DNA of 26,092 bases from an uncultured Collinsella sp. (GTDB taxonomy: Bacteria > Actinomycetota > Coriobacteriia > Coriobacteriales > Coriobacteriaceae), in contig CABVDJ010000032.1 in assembly GCA_902497025.1 (NCBI GenBank), positions 1 through 26,092 of the forward strand, written 5' to 3'. Under the pieces are notes generated by a model. That model saw only the letters and a list, made by a program, of their open reading frames with translations. It was not told the origin of the DNA and made no database searches. Positions within the stretch are counted from its first letter, which is position 1. Every line of letters starts with the position of its first letter. This document shows positions 12,078 to 20,818 of the stretch, in pieces. The translations under genes were made by a program, and so were the position numbers.

Positions 12078-13252
12078 GCGGCGCCTACGATCGAGAGCAG
12101 CGTCTGGGCAAACTCGTCCAGATCGTCCGGATTCACGCGGTCGTCAAAGGAAATGCGCAGTGCGCCCAATGCCTGCTCGCGACCGATGCCCATCGCGCTT
12201 AAAACATGGCTCGGGTCCATGCTGCCGCTCGAGCACGCCGAGCCTGCCGATACCTCAAAGCCGGCGGCGTCGAGCTTGACGATGAGCTCCTCGGAGTCCA
12301 TGCCGTTGACGTAGATGGAAACCATGCCCGGCAGACGATCGGCCTGTGCGTAGTCGCCCATGGTGGCGTGAATGCGCGGGTGGGCCGTTAACGTGGCGTA
12401 GAGCTTGTCGGAAAGGGCTTGCAGCGTCGCCCGCTCCTGAGCCACATGGGGCGCCAGAGACGAGGCGGCAGCGGCAAAGGCCAGCTGAGTGCGCAGGTCC
12501 TGCGTGCCGGCACGTCGTCCGGCTTCCTGTCCTCCGCCAAAGATGCGGGGACGCAGTGGGGTGCGGGTCTTAAGGTAGAGCGCACCGGATGCCACAGGAC
12601 CGCCAATTTTGTGGGCCGCGACGGACATGGCATCGACGCCCAGCTCGGTGACATCGAGCGGAATATGCAGATAGCCCTGGATGGCATCGGTGTGGATCAG
12701 GGCGCCGGCGGCGTGTGCGGCAGCGGCAAGCTCCCGGATGGGCTGCACCACGCCGGTCTCGTTGTTGGCAACCATAATGCTCACGAGCGCCACGTCGTCG
12801 CCTAGCAGCTCGACAAGCGCGGCAGGCTCAATGTAGCCCATGCGGCAGGGCTGCACCAGGTCGACGGTAAATCCGGCGGCACGCAGCAGCGGCAGGTTGT
12901 CCAGAATCGAATCGTGCTCGATGGCCGACACGATTACACGATCGCGCTTGCGATCGCGCTGACGAGCGCCCTCGGCAAGACCGAGCAGCGCCAGCTGGTT
13001 GGCTTCGGTGCCGCCGTTGGTCAGGACAATCTCGGACGGGCGGACGCGCGCGCCAAAGCTGCGGGCAATCTCGCGACGTGCAACCTCCAGACGCGCGGCG
13101 GCTTTGCGGCCAAGCGAGTGTAGCGAGTTGGGGTTGACGCCGGCAAGCTCGCTGTCGTCGTACTCGCGCTGCGCAAGGAGCGCCTCGGCGCGCATGGGCG
13201 TCGAGGCGGCATAGTCAAGATTAACGGGTATGCGGTTTTGACCTGCGGTCAT
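12074..13252 (-). CDS. Cysteine desulfurase (NifS/IscS-like)
   Basis: This PLP enzyme takes sulfur from cysteine as an enzyme-bound persulfide and yields alanine, feeding Fe-S cluster and thio-modification pathways. Its 392 residues include the opening LDYAASTP, the PLP-binding TNGGTEAN, IEHDS (113), TDAIQGY (Asp189), the Schiff-base lysine in AAHKIGGP (Lys215), GGGQEAGRRAGT and the catalytic Cys in SAGSACSSG (Cys340). The short loop around Cys340, with SSG directly after it, looks more like group I (NifS/IscS) than SufS. No IscU or SufU scaffold gene adjoins it, so the sulfur acceptor is not known; tRNA thiolation is one option. Start ATG 13252 has GGAGG within the end of rpe, about 12 bases away. 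Confidence 0.93.
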   Translation of the reverse strand: MTAGQNRIPVNLDYAASTPMRAEALLAQREYDDSELAGVNPNSLHSLGRKAAARLEVARREIARSFGARVRPSEIVLTNGGTEANQLALLGLAEGARQRDRKRDRVIVSAIEHDSILDNLPLLRAAGFTVDLVQPCRMGYIEPAALVELLGDDVALVSIMVANNETGVVQPIRELAAAAHAAGALIHTDAIQGYLHIPLDVTELGVDAMSVAAHKIGGPVASGALYLKTRTPLRPRIFGGGQEAGRRAGTQDLRTQLAFAAAASSLAPHVAQERATLQALSDKLYATLTAHPRIHATMGDYAQADRLPGMVSIYVNGMDSEELIVKLDAAGFEVSAGSACSSGSMDPSHVLSAMGIGREQALGALRISFDDRVNPDDLDEFAQTLLSIVGAA

Positions 13253-13258
13253 AAGGGT

Positions 13259-13930
13259 TTATGCCTCCTGTGCGACCTCGTTGCCCAGCTTCTGCAGCAG
13301 CGCAACCTCGGCAGCGGGATCTTGGGACTTAAATACGGCGGAGCCGGCCACCAGGACATCGGCACCGGCCTTGACGACCTCGGCGATGTTTTTGGAAGAG
13401 ATGCCGCCGTCGACCTCGATCATGGGCGACACGCCGTGGCGCTCGCACATGGCTTTGAGCTCGTGGAGCTTGGCGATGGTGCCCGGGATAAAGCTCTGGC
13501 CGCCAAAGCCGGGGTTCACGCTCATCAGCAGCACCATATCGACGACGTCGATGATGCTCTCGAGCACGCACACGGGGGTGGCGGGGTTGAGCACCACACC
13601 GGCCTTGACGCCGCGCTGCTGCAGATGCGTGAGCGTGCGGTGCAGGTGCGTGGAAGCCTCGTAGTGCACGGTGATCATGTCGGCACCGGCGTCGGCGTAC
13701 CAATCAACGGCCTCGTCGGGGTTCGACACCATCAGGTGCGCGTCGACCGGTACATCGGTGGAGCGCTTGACGGCCTTGAGGATGTCGACGCCAAAGGTGA
13801 GGTTGCCGGTAAAGTGACCGTCCATAACGTCGAAGTGCACGTAGTCGGCACCGGCGATCTTGTCGAGCTCGCCCTTGAGGTTGGCCATGTCGGCCGAAAG
13901 GATGGACGGAGCGATTTTGATGGAACCCAT
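13259..13930 (-). CDS. rpe: Ribulose-phosphate 3-epimerase
   Basis: This cytoplasmic enzyme interconverts ribulose-5-phosphate and xylulose-5-phosphate in the pentose phosphate pathway. The 223 residues form one TIM barrel of normal length. Motifs in order: IAPSILSADMANL, HFDVMDGHF (metal His and catalytic Asp), PVDAHLMV (second metal His), MSVNPGFGGQSFIP (flexible phosphate-binding loop), and EVDGGIS (catalytic and metal Asp). GSAVF completes the phosphate site. Start ATG 13930 has AGAAAGG upstream in the 18-base gap after gpsA. Confidence 0.97.
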   Translation of the reverse strand: MGSIKIAPSILSADMANLKGELDKIAGADYVHFDVMDGHFTGNLTFGVDILKAVKRSTDVPVDAHLMVSNPDEAVDWYADAGADMITVHYEASTHLHRTLTHLQQRGVKAGVVLNPATPVCVLESIIDVVDMVLLMSVNPGFGGQSFIPGTIAKLHELKAMCERHGVSPMIEVDGGISSKNIAEVVKAGADVLVAGSAVFKSQDPAAEVALLQKLGNEVAQEA

Positions 13931-13948
13931 GGTAGAAGCCTTTCTGCG

Positions 13949-14956
13949 CTAGTCGGTGAGTCCGTAGAACTCTTGAGAAGGGACGCGTTCGGTAAGAATC
14001 TCGAGCGCCCTATCCAAAGTAACACCGTTGTAGAGCGTTTGCTCCACGGCAAAGGTGAGCGGAATGTCTACGCCCAGTGAACGGGCAAGCTCGCTCACGC
14101 TGCGGGCCGCGACGGCGCCCTCGACAACCATATGCGTGCGCGTCTGATACTCGTCGAGCGACACGCCGTGGGCAAACTCGTAGCCAAAGGTGCGGTTGCG
14201 CGAATGCTCCGAGGTGCAGGTGGCAATGAGGTCACCCATGCCGGCAAGTCCCATGCAGGTCATAGCTTGACCGCCGCGGGCATGCACCAGACGGCTAATC
14301 TCGGCCAGGCCGCGCGTCATGATGAGGGCGAGCGTGTTGTCGCCGGCACCGGTGCCGGCGGAGATGCCGCACACGATGGCGATGACATTTTTCATGGCGC
14401 CGCAAACCTCGACACCGGTCATGTCTTGCGACAGATAGATGCGGAAGGCCGTGGACAGGAGCAGGTCCTTAAAGGTCTCCCCTATCTGCGGATCTTTGCT
14501 GGCGATGACGGCGGCAGAAAGCCCGCCGCGGCAGATCTCCTCGGCATGGTTGGGGCCCGAGAGCGCCGCCACGCGCGCCTCGTTGCCGATCTCGCTGGCG
14601 ATGACCTCGCTCATGAGCAGGCCGGACTCGGGCTCAATGCCCTTGGTGAGGCAGAGCACCGGGGTATTGGCTGCGATAAAGGGCGCGGCCTGGTGGCACA
14701 CGCTGCGAAGGTGCGTCGAAGGAACGGCGAAGATGATGGCCTCGGCGCCGTCGAGCGCCTGTACCAGGTCCGTGGTGGCGACGACGTTGCCGGGCAGCTC
14801 GTAGCCCACCAAATACCGGGGGTTGCGGTGCTCGCCATTGATGCCGGCGGCCGTCTGCTCGCTGTGGGCCCACATGGTCACGCGCTCGGCTCGCGCGGCG
14901 GCAAGGCCGGCGACGGCGGTTCCCCAGGAGCCGGAGCCAATCAGCGCAACATTCAT
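13949..14956 (-). CDS. gpsA: Glycerol-3-phosphate dehydrogenase [NAD(P)+]
   Basis: This reduces dihydroxyacetone phosphate to sn-glycerol-3-phosphate, the backbone for membrane phospholipids. Its 335 residues are full length: the dinucleotide site GSGSWGTAVA (7-16), the TKGIE lysine, GPNHAEEI, the catalytic lysine in GAMKNVIAI, and GLAGMGDLIATCTSEHSRNR with the substrate-binding end. GGAGAGAG before ATG 14956 is a good ribosome binding site. It follows plsY with a nine-base gap; the two genes supply and use the same metabolite, which explains their pairing. Confidence 0.97.
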   Translation of the reverse strand: MNVALIGSGSWGTAVAGLAAARAERVTMWAHSEQTAAGINGEHRNPRYLVGYELPGNVVATTDLVQALDGAEAIIFAVPSTHLRSVCHQAAPFIAANTPVLCLTKGIEPESGLLMSEVIASEIGNEARVAALSGPNHAEEICRGGLSAAVIASKDPQIGETFKDLLLSTAFRIYLSQDMTGVEVCGAMKNVIAIVCGISAGTGAGDNTLALIMTRGLAEISRLVHARGGQAMTCMGLAGMGDLIATCTSEHSRNRTFGYEFAHGVSLDEYQTRTHMVVEGAVAARSVSELARSLGVDIPLTFAVEQTLYNGVTLDRALEILTERVPSQEFYGLTD

Positions 14957-14965
14957 GACTCTCTC

Positions 14966-15649
14966 CTATTTATCGTCGGGCTCGGTGACGCGCTTGGTAA
15001 ACGAGAGCTTGGATTCCTTACCGGTCATGAGCTTTTTGATGTTCGCACGATGGGCCCACACCACGGTGATGCCGATCATCGCCATGCAAAACTTAAGTCC
15101 CAGGCTGCTGTACGGAAAGACCGCGCAGGCAGCGATGGGAAGACCGATGGCAGCGGCAAGCGAGCCCACCGACACAAACTTGGTGATGGCGACGGCCACG
15201 ATAAACATGCCCAGCAACGACAGGCCAATAGGCCAGTACCAGGCGAGGATGACGCCCAGACCAACCGCGATACCCTTGCCGCCATGGAAATTGAGGTAGG
15301 GCGAGAAGATATGGCCCCACACAGCTGCCAGGCAGATGACGCCGAGCATCCAGTCGCCGGCGGCGCCGGGGGCCATAATGCTCACGGGGAAGCCATAGCC
15401 CAAGTCGGCGATAAGCGGACGCGCGATAAGGACGCAGATGGCACCCTTAAGGCAGTCGAGCAGCAGCGTGAGCGCGGCCACCTTGGGGCCGGCCACGCGC
15501 AGCGCGTTGGTGGTGCCGATGTTGCCGGAGCCCGCCTTGCGAATGTCCGTGTGGTTGAACACGCGGCCCAAGATCAGGCCAAACGGAATCGCTCCGATAA
15601 AGAACGAGACCACGGCGCAGACGGCGGTCAGCAGAATCGGATTATGCAT
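14966..15649 (-). CDS. plsY: Acyl-phosphate:glycerol-3-phosphate acyltransferase
   Basis: This membrane enzyme transfers an acyl group from acyl-phosphate to glycerol-3-phosphate, the first step of phosphatidic acid synthesis in bacteria without PlsB. The 227 residues have five or more membrane helices and three conserved loop motifs: GSGNIGTTNALRVAG (motif 1), NFHGGKGIAVGLG (motif 2), and HRANIKKL near the C-terminus (motif 3). Start ATG 15649, rather than one 27 codons upstream, gives the normal N-terminus (MHNPILL). It overlaps the end of der by eight bases, and AAGGAGC lies upstream within der, so translation is coupled. A matching plsX was not seen in this window. Confidence 0.95.
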   Translation of the reverse strand: MHNPILLTAVCAVVSFFIGAIPFGLILGRVFNHTDIRKAGSGNIGTTNALRVAGPKVAALTLLLDCLKGAICVLIARPLIADLGYGFPVSIMAPGAAGDWMLGVICLAAVWGHIFSPYLNFHGGKGIAVGLGVILAWYWPIGLSLLGMFIVAVAITKFVSVGSLAAAIGLPIAACAVFPYSSLGLKFCMAMIGITVVWAHRANIKKLMTGKESKLSFTKRVTEPDDK

Positions 15650-16976
15650 CCTTTTGCTCCTTCTTTCTAAAGAAGAGTCGAATGGGCGTGCCGGCAAAGT
15701 CGAAGCTCGAGCGCATGCGGTTCTCCACATAGCGCTGATAGGTGTCGTTGACCAGATCGCTGTGGTTGACGAAGAACGTGAACGTCGGCGGGTTGACGCC
15801 CGTCTGGGTCACGTAGTGCATGCGCAGGCGGCGCTTGCCGTCCACCACGGTATGACCGAACTCGCGCAGATCGGTGAGGAACGTGTTGAGGCGCGAGGTG
15901 CTGATCTTTTGCGAGCGCGTCTTTTCGGCGGCGTCTACCATTGCCCAGATCTTCTCGACGCTGCGGCCGGTCAGGGCAGAGATGCGCAGGTACTGGGCCC
16001 AGGGAGCCATGACGCCCAGACGGCGGTCGATGGTCTCCATGCAGGCCTCGCGCTTGCGGTCGTCGTCGAGCAGGTCCCACTTGTTGAGCAGCACCACGAT
16101 GGCGCAGCCGCGCTCGATGGCAAGGCCCATGACCTTCTGGTCCTGCTCGGTGACGCCCACGGAGGCGTCGACGACGAGCAGCGCCACGTCGGCGCGGTCG
16201 ATGGCGCGCAGGCCGCGAACCATGGAGTAGTACTCGATGTTCTCGTACACGGTGCTCTTCTTGCGAATGCCCGCGGTGTCGACCATGCGGTAGTGCTTGC
16301 CGTTGCGCTCGACGACCGTGTCGATGGCGTCGCGCGTGGTGCCGGCAATGTTGGACACGATGGAGCGGTCGGCGCCCAGGATGCGGTTGAACAGCGAAGA
16401 CTTACCGGCGTTGGGGCGGCCGATGATGGCGACGTTCAGCGCGTCGGGGAACTCGTCGGCGACTTCGTCCTCTTCCTCGGGAAGCAGGGCCACGATGTCG
16501 TCGAGCAGGTCGCCCGTGCCGTGGCCGTGCAGGGCCGAGAGCGGCGTGGGCTCGCCGATGCCGAGCGAATAGAACTCCCAGATGCTGTCGTTCTCGCGAT
16601 CGGGGTTGTCGAGCTTGTTCACCAGCAGAAAGACCGGCTTGTCGCAGCGCTTGAGCATGCGAGCGACCGACTCGTCCTCCTCGGTAACGCCGGTGCGGCC
16701 GTCGACCACAAACAGGATGACGGCGGCTTCCTCGGCGGCGGCGAGGGCCTGGTCGCGAATGGACGTGGCGAAGACGTCATCGCTCTTGAGCGGCTCGATA
16801 CCGCCCGTGTCGACGATGGTGAACTCGCGGCCGTTCCAATCGGCCGTGTGATACGAGCGGTCGCGCGTGACGCCGCGGGACTCGTGGACGATGGCGTCCG
16901 AGGTCTGGGCCAGGCGGTTAACGAGCGTGGACTTGCCCACGTTGGGGCGTCCGACGACGGCGACGATAGGTTTCAT
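15642..16976 (-). CDS. der: Ribosome-assembly GTPase Der (EngA)
   Basis: This double-GTPase protein is essential for maturation of the 50S subunit. The 444 residues hold domain 1 with GRPNVGKST, DTGGIEP and NKLD, an acidic linker (LLPEEEDEVADEFP), domain 2 with GRPNAGKSS, DTAGIRKKS and NKWD, and a C-terminal KH-like domain ending in basic residues. Start ATG 16976 (MKPIVAVVGRP) has AAAGGAGAG upstream; a longer in-frame reading of 57 more codons runs into the preceding gene and is not believed. It follows the DUF512 gene with a ten-base gap. Confidence 0.97.
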   Translation of the reverse strand: MKPIVAVVGRPNVGKSTLVNRLAQTSDAIVHESRGVTRDRSYHTADWNGREFTIVDTGGIEPLKSDDVFATSIRDQALAAAEEAAVILFVVDGRTGVTEEDESVARMLKRCDKPVFLLVNKLDNPDRENDSIWEFYSLGIGEPTPLSALHGHGTGDLLDDIVALLPEEEDEVADEFPDALNVAIIGRPNAGKSSLFNRILGADRSIVSNIAGTTRDAIDTVVERNGKHYRMVDTAGIRKKSTVYENIEYYSMVRGLRAIDRADVALLVVDASVGVTEQDQKVMGLAIERGCAIVVLLNKWDLLDDDRKREACMETIDRRLGVMAPWAQYLRISALTGRSVEKIWAMVDAAEKTRSQKISTSRLNTFLTDLREFGHTVVDGKRRLRMHYVTQTGVNPPTFTFFVNHSDLVNDTYQRYVENRMRSSFDFAGTPIRLFFRKKEQKDA

Positions 16977-16986
16977 CTGCTCTCCT

Positions 16987-18429
16987 TTAATGGGTAGGGT
17001 CAGTGGAAGTGTTAGAGTCTGCGGGCACAATGCCAAGGATGTGTTCCAGGGTATCGAGCAGCTCATGCGGCATGGTCGACACCACATGAACCTCGGCGCC
17101 GCGACTGGTAAGGCTTGCGAGTAAATCGTCACGATGATACTCGTCAAGCGTCATGCCGTCAGCGTTGAACATGAGCTTAGGCACAAAGAGCATAACCCCC
17201 GACAGGTCTTGGGGCAGCTGCTCCAAGATGTCACACGCGACGATGAGGCCGGTCACGTCCACATTGCCGCCAAAGTAGCGGTTCTTGATGGCTGTGACGG
17301 TGCCGGCGAGACCATACGGCGACTCCACAAAGCGCGCCACGGTGTCGCGTGCGCTGGCGCCTGAGAGACATAGAAGCCGCTGGTTGCGGGCGGCGACGGC
17401 CTCGCGGACGCGGGCCAGACGCTCGGCGTCGGTAGTCAGCACGTCGTCGGTCTCGTCCAGATACGAGCGGATCATGCCGATGCCGTCGTAGTACTGCGGG
17501 TAACCGTCGTAAAAGTCTGCCTCGGGAGGATCGATGCCGGCGTCCAGATAGAACTCGTCGCTCATCTGGAAGGTGTGGCGGCCAAAGCGTTCGTAGGCAC
17601 GATCCTGGTAGGGACGGATCATGGCAATGGTCTCGCGTGCTAGCTCGGGCTTGTCGCTGTAGGACCAGCTAAAACGGTTCTGATGCTTGGTAAAACCGAG
17701 CGGCACAATGCCCAGGCTTGTGATTTGCTCGTGCTCCTCGCAAAAGCGCAGGGTCTTTTCCAGCTCCTCGCCGTCGTTCATGCCGGGGCACAACACGATC
17801 TGCGCGTGAATCTCGATGCCGGCGGCCATGATGGCCTCGAGCACATCCATGCCGCGCTGGGCGTTGCGGCCCATCATGCGTCGGCGGACATCGGGGCTCA
17901 CGGCGTGGACCGACACGTTCATGGGGCTCATGTTGCGTTGGATGACGTTTTGCACGTCCTCGTCGGTAAGGTTCGTGAGCGTGACAAAGTTGCCCTGCAA
18001 AAAGCTCAGGCGGTAGTCGTCGTCGCGAATGTAGAGCGTGGAGCGGCCGCCCTTGGGCAGCATCGTCATAAAACAGAACACGCAGGCGTTTACACAGGTG
18101 CGCATGCCGTCGAAGATGGGGCCATCGAACTCAAGGCCCCAGTCCTCTCCCGGGAAGCGGTCGAGCTCGACGGGGGTGACGCTGTTGTCGCGCGGGTCGA
18201 AAACCTCGAGGTCGACGGTGTCGTCGTCTGCCTCCCAGAGCCACACGATCATGTCGGTGAGCTGCTCGCCGTTGACCGTGAGCACGCGCATGCCCGGCTC
18301 GATACCCACATCCCATGCGGGCGATTCGGGACGCACGTTCTTTACGAGCGCGCCCTCACCCGGCTCGGGGTCGCGGCTGCGCCCGTAATCGGCCACCTCG
18401 GCGGCGTATGCGGGTACGGTCTGGTCCAT
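16987..18429 (-). CDS. DUF512 radical SAM protein with N-terminal PDZ-like domain
   Basis: This encodes 480 residues. Residues 23-90 form a PDZ-like domain (SPAWDVGIEPGMRVLTVNG), followed by a radical SAM core whose cluster motif is CVNACVFC (Cys112, Cys116, Cys119, a CX3CX2C spacing), with DDDYRLSFLQGNF and LTNL typical of this family. The C-terminal DUF512 region contains GLAGTVTAIKNRYFGGNVDVTGL and closes with LTSRGAEVHVV. The substrate of the family is not known to me. Start ATG 18429 lies three bases after the ispH stop, with GGAG at a rather long distance, so coupling to ispH translation is likely. It is placed before der, an arrangement also seen in other Gram-positives. Confidence 0.92.
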   Translation of the reverse strand: MDQTVPAYAAEVADYGRSRDPEPGEGALVKNVRPESPAWDVGIEPGMRVLTVNGEQLTDMIVWLWEADDDTVDLEVFDPRDNSVTPVELDRFPGEDWGLEFDGPIFDGMRTCVNACVFCFMTMLPKGGRSTLYIRDDDYRLSFLQGNFVTLTNLTDEDVQNVIQRNMSPMNVSVHAVSPDVRRRMMGRNAQRGMDVLEAIMAAGIEIHAQIVLCPGMNDGEELEKTLRFCEEHEQITSLGIVPLGFTKHQNRFSWSYSDKPELARETIAMIRPYQDRAYERFGRHTFQMSDEFYLDAGIDPPEADFYDGYPQYYDGIGMIRSYLDETDDVLTTDAERLARVREAVAARNQRLLCLSGASARDTVARFVESPYGLAGTVTAIKNRYFGGNVDVTGLIVACDILEQLPQDLSGVMLFVPKLMFNADGMTLDEYHRDDLLASLTSRGAEVHVVSTMPHELLDTLEHILGIVPADSNTSTDPTH

Positions 18430-18431
18430 GG

Positions 18432-19331
18432 TTAGCGGTAAAGCTCCTTGATGCGCTCGACGGCGCGCTCGATGTGTTCTTGTGGGGTGGAGGCTCCGGC
18501 GGTGATGCCGATGTGGTGAGCGTCGGTAAACCACGCGGCCTGGAGCTCGGAAGCTTCCTCGATGTGATGCGTGTGCTCGCAGGCGTCTGCACAAATCTGC
18601 GCCAGGCGGCGGGTGTTGCCCGAGTTCTTGCCACCCACGACGACCATGCAATCACAGCGTTTGGCAAGTGATGCGGCTGCCTGCTGGCGCTCGCTCGTGG
18701 CGGCGCAGATGGTGTTGATCACGCGCAGCTCCTGCACGCGCGGGGTGATAGCGGCCACGACCTCGGCGAGGTTCTGCGCGGTCTGAGTGGTCTGCACAAC
18801 CAGGCCCACCTTGCCCTTGAGCGACAAGGCGTTGGCGTCGGCGGCACAGCTCACGACCTGTGCGTCTTTGCCGGCGTGGCCAAGAATGCCCTCCACCTCG
18901 GGATGCCCCGGCTCGCCCACAACGAGCACGCGATAGCCCTCGCGAACCAGGCGCTCCGCCGCCACATGGACCTTTTTCACGTAGGGGCAGGTGGCGTCGA
19001 CCACGGTAAGGCCACGATCGTGGGCCGCATCGATTACCTGCGGCACCACGCCGTGGGCGCGGATGATTACGGTGCCGGTTGCGGCGTCGTCAAGGGTTTC
19101 GGCCAAGCCAACGCCCGCCTCAGCGAGCTCGCGTACCACGATGGGGTTATGGATGAGCGGGCCCAAGGTGTGGACCTGAGCGCACTCCCCTGCCTGCGGC
19201 GCGGCGGCCAGCGCCATATCGAGCGCACGCTGTACGCCGTAGCAAGTGCCGGCGTGGGCGGCGATTTCGATGGTAGGCGCGGTTGCCAGGTCGGACGCAG
19301 TCGCGGCAGTGTTCGTCACGTTCTCGCTCAT
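18432..19331 (-). CDS. ispH: 4-hydroxy-3-methylbut-2-enyl diphosphate reductase
   Basis: This is the last enzyme of the MEP isoprenoid pathway; its Fe-S cluster reduces HMBPP to IPP and DMAPP. The 299 residues carry the three cluster cysteines at 30 (AGTCYGVQRAL), 114 (DATCPYVKKVH) and 208 (NTICAATSERQ), substrate histidines in LIHNP (60) and RAHG (92), GKNSGNTRRL, and ITAGASTP. An N-terminal extension of about 20 Ala/Thr residues precedes the usual start (IEIAAHAGTC). Start ATG 19331 lies two bases after the stop of the acyltransferase gene, implying translational coupling. The cysteine desulfurase farther down the block could supply sulfur for its cluster, though that is inference. Confidence 0.96.
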   Translation of the reverse strand: MSENVTNTAATASDLATAPTIEIAAHAGTCYGVQRALDMALAAAPQAGECAQVHTLGPLIHNPIVVRELAEAGVGLAETLDDAATGTVIIRAHGVVPQVIDAAHDRGLTVVDATCPYVKKVHVAAERLVREGYRVLVVGEPGHPEVEGILGHAGKDAQVVSCAADANALSLKGKVGLVVQTTQTAQNLAEVVAAITPRVQELRVINTICAATSERQQAAASLAKRCDCMVVVGGKNSGNTRRLAQICADACEHTHHIEEASELQAAWFTDAHHIGITAGASTPQEHIERAVERIKELYR

Positions 19332-19333
19332 GG

Positions 19334-20062
19334 CTAGAACCTGCCCGGATGCTCGGCGCACAGATCGTCGCGCATGGCGTAGACGCGGTTCATGGCCTCG
19401 GACTCAAACCATTCCAGGCGCTCCGTGCGCTTAAGCCCGGCCGGTGCGTCGGAAAACGAGACGGCCTTGCCGGCACGAATCCAGCACTTCTTAGGGCGCA
19501 TGAGCTTTTTGCCCGCGGGCGTGATATCGGACCAGCCGCAGATGGCGAGCGGGTTCACAGGTGCCTTTCCCATCTGGGCGATGAGCGCAAAACCGCCGTG
19601 GACCTCGGGTTTGATCTCGCGCGAGCGGATGCGCGTGCCCTCGGGGAAGATCAGAACGTCCTCGCCGCGCTGCAGCGCATGCTGGGCGGCGCGCAGGCAC
19701 TTCATATCGGCAGTGCCACGCTCCACGGGGATGCCGCCAACGCGGCTAAAGGCCCAGCGCACAATCTTGCTCTTGGCGAACTCGGACTTAAAGATGGGAC
19801 GAATGCGGCGCCCCCCAAAGAACAGCGCCGTCTCCACGGCCAAGAGCTCGGCCATCGAGGTGTGGTTGCAGATGACCACGCTGCCGCGGCCGTCCTGGCG
19901 CTCAAACAGCAGATCGGCATCCTCGACCTTCCAACGCCACATGAGCTTGGAGAAGGCCCAAAGGACGGCCATGACCACGACGACGGTGCCGCGGATGAGC
20001 GCCGGGAACTCGGCGTAGGGGGCGTTGTAATAGTCCTCTGGCGTCTGCTTAAACAGGCGCAT
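19334..20062 (-). CDS. PlsC-like 1-acylglycerol-3-phosphate acyltransferase
   Basis: This likely adds the second acyl chain to lysophosphatidic acid at the membrane. Its 242 residues show a membrane-associated helix (about 21-41) and four acyltransferase blocks: NHTSMAE (66-72), PIFKSEF, GGIPVERG (108-115), and FPEGTRIRS (catalytic EGTR at 139-142), then VNPLAICGW. Block I normally reads HX4D; here it is HX4E (His67, Glu72), a rare but conservative change in the charge relay. The ribosome binding site AGGAGGTAG lies inside the end of cmk, and the stop is two bases before ispH. With gpsA and plsY nearby, it completes a route from DHAP to phosphatidic acid. Confidence 0.88.
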   Translation of the reverse strand: MRLFKQTPEDYYNAPYAEFPALIRGTVVVVMAVLWAFSKLMWRWKVEDADLLFERQDGRGSVVICNHTSMAELLAVETALFFGGRRIRPIFKSEFAKSKIVRWAFSRVGGIPVERGTADMKCLRAAQHALQRGEDVLIFPEGTRIRSREIKPEVHGGFALIAQMGKAPVNPLAICGWSDITPAGKKLMRPKKCWIRAGKAVSFSDAPAGLKRTERLEWFESEAMNRVYAMRDDLCAEHPGRF

Positions 20063-20065
20063 GAG

Positions 20066-20752
20066 CTACCTCCTTTGGTTGATGAGGTCCTCAATGATAC
20101 GAACGACCTCGTCGATGGTGTGAGCGGTGGAGTCGACGTGCACGGCGTCCTCGGCGGGCACGAGCGGGGCGACCTCGCGGCTGCTGTCGAGCTTGTCGCG
20201 CTGCTTAAGGGCGTCGAGGGTCTCGTCGACCTCGGCCTCGAGCTGCTCGGACGTGAGCGGCTGGGCATCGTTTTGGTGACGCTGCAGCACACGGCGACGG
20301 GCGCGCTCGCGCGGGTCGGCGGTCAGGAAGACCTTGACCTGCGCGTTAGGGAACACGACGGTTCCGATGTCGCGACCCTCGGCCACGATATCGCGGTCCT
20401 CGGCTGCGCGGCGCTGGTGGATGAGCATGGCGGCGCGCACGCCCGGGTAGGCCGAGACCTTGGACACGTTGGCGTCGACCTGCGGGGTGCGAATGGCGGC
20501 CGAAGCGTCCTGGCCGTCGATGGTCAGGCGCGTATCCTCACCGGTGCCGTTGGTAAAGCGAATTTCGATCTGCTGGGCGAGGGCGTCGATGGCCGCCTCG
20601 TTATCCAGGTCGATGCCGCGATCGAGCGCGGCGAAGGTGACGGCGCGATACATGGCGCCCGTGTCGAGCTTGTTAAAGCCCAGCTGGCGGGCGATCTCCT
20701 TGGCGATGGTGGACTTGCCGGAACCGGCGGGGCCGTCGATAGCGACGATCAT
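20066..20752 (-). CDS. cmk: Cytidylate kinase
   Basis: This phosphorylates CMP and dCMP with ATP in the cytoplasm. The 228 residues are normal for the family. The P-loop is GPAGSGKST (7-15), followed by LDTGAMYRA, the insert region (about 65-100), the conserved AEGRDIGTVVFP, and the lid ADPRERARRR. GAAAGGAAG lies upstream of ATG 20752 in the 66-base gap after the pseudouridine synthase gene. That gap contains no terminator and may hold a promoter that I could not define. Confidence 0.96.
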   Translation of the reverse strand: MIVAIDGPAGSGKSTIAKEIARQLGFNKLDTGAMYRAVTFAALDRGIDLDNEAAIDALAQQIEIRFTNGTGEDTRLTIDGQDASAAIRTPQVDANVSKVSAYPGVRAAMLIHQRRAAEDRDIVAEGRDIGTVVFPNAQVKVFLTADPRERARRRVLQRHQNDAQPLTSEQLEAEVDETLDALKQRDKLDSSREVAPLVPAEDAVHVDSTAHTIDEVVRIIEDLINQRR

Positions 20753-20818
20753 GCAATGCTTCCTTTCGATGGTTGGCGTGCTGGTGTGGTTCGCGGGCGT
20801 TGGGGCGCGGCAGGTTGC

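Noticed and set aside
13238..15670. Long plus-strand frames opposite rpe, gpsA and plsY
   Set aside because: They are shadows of well-recognised minus-strand genes with catalytic motifs.
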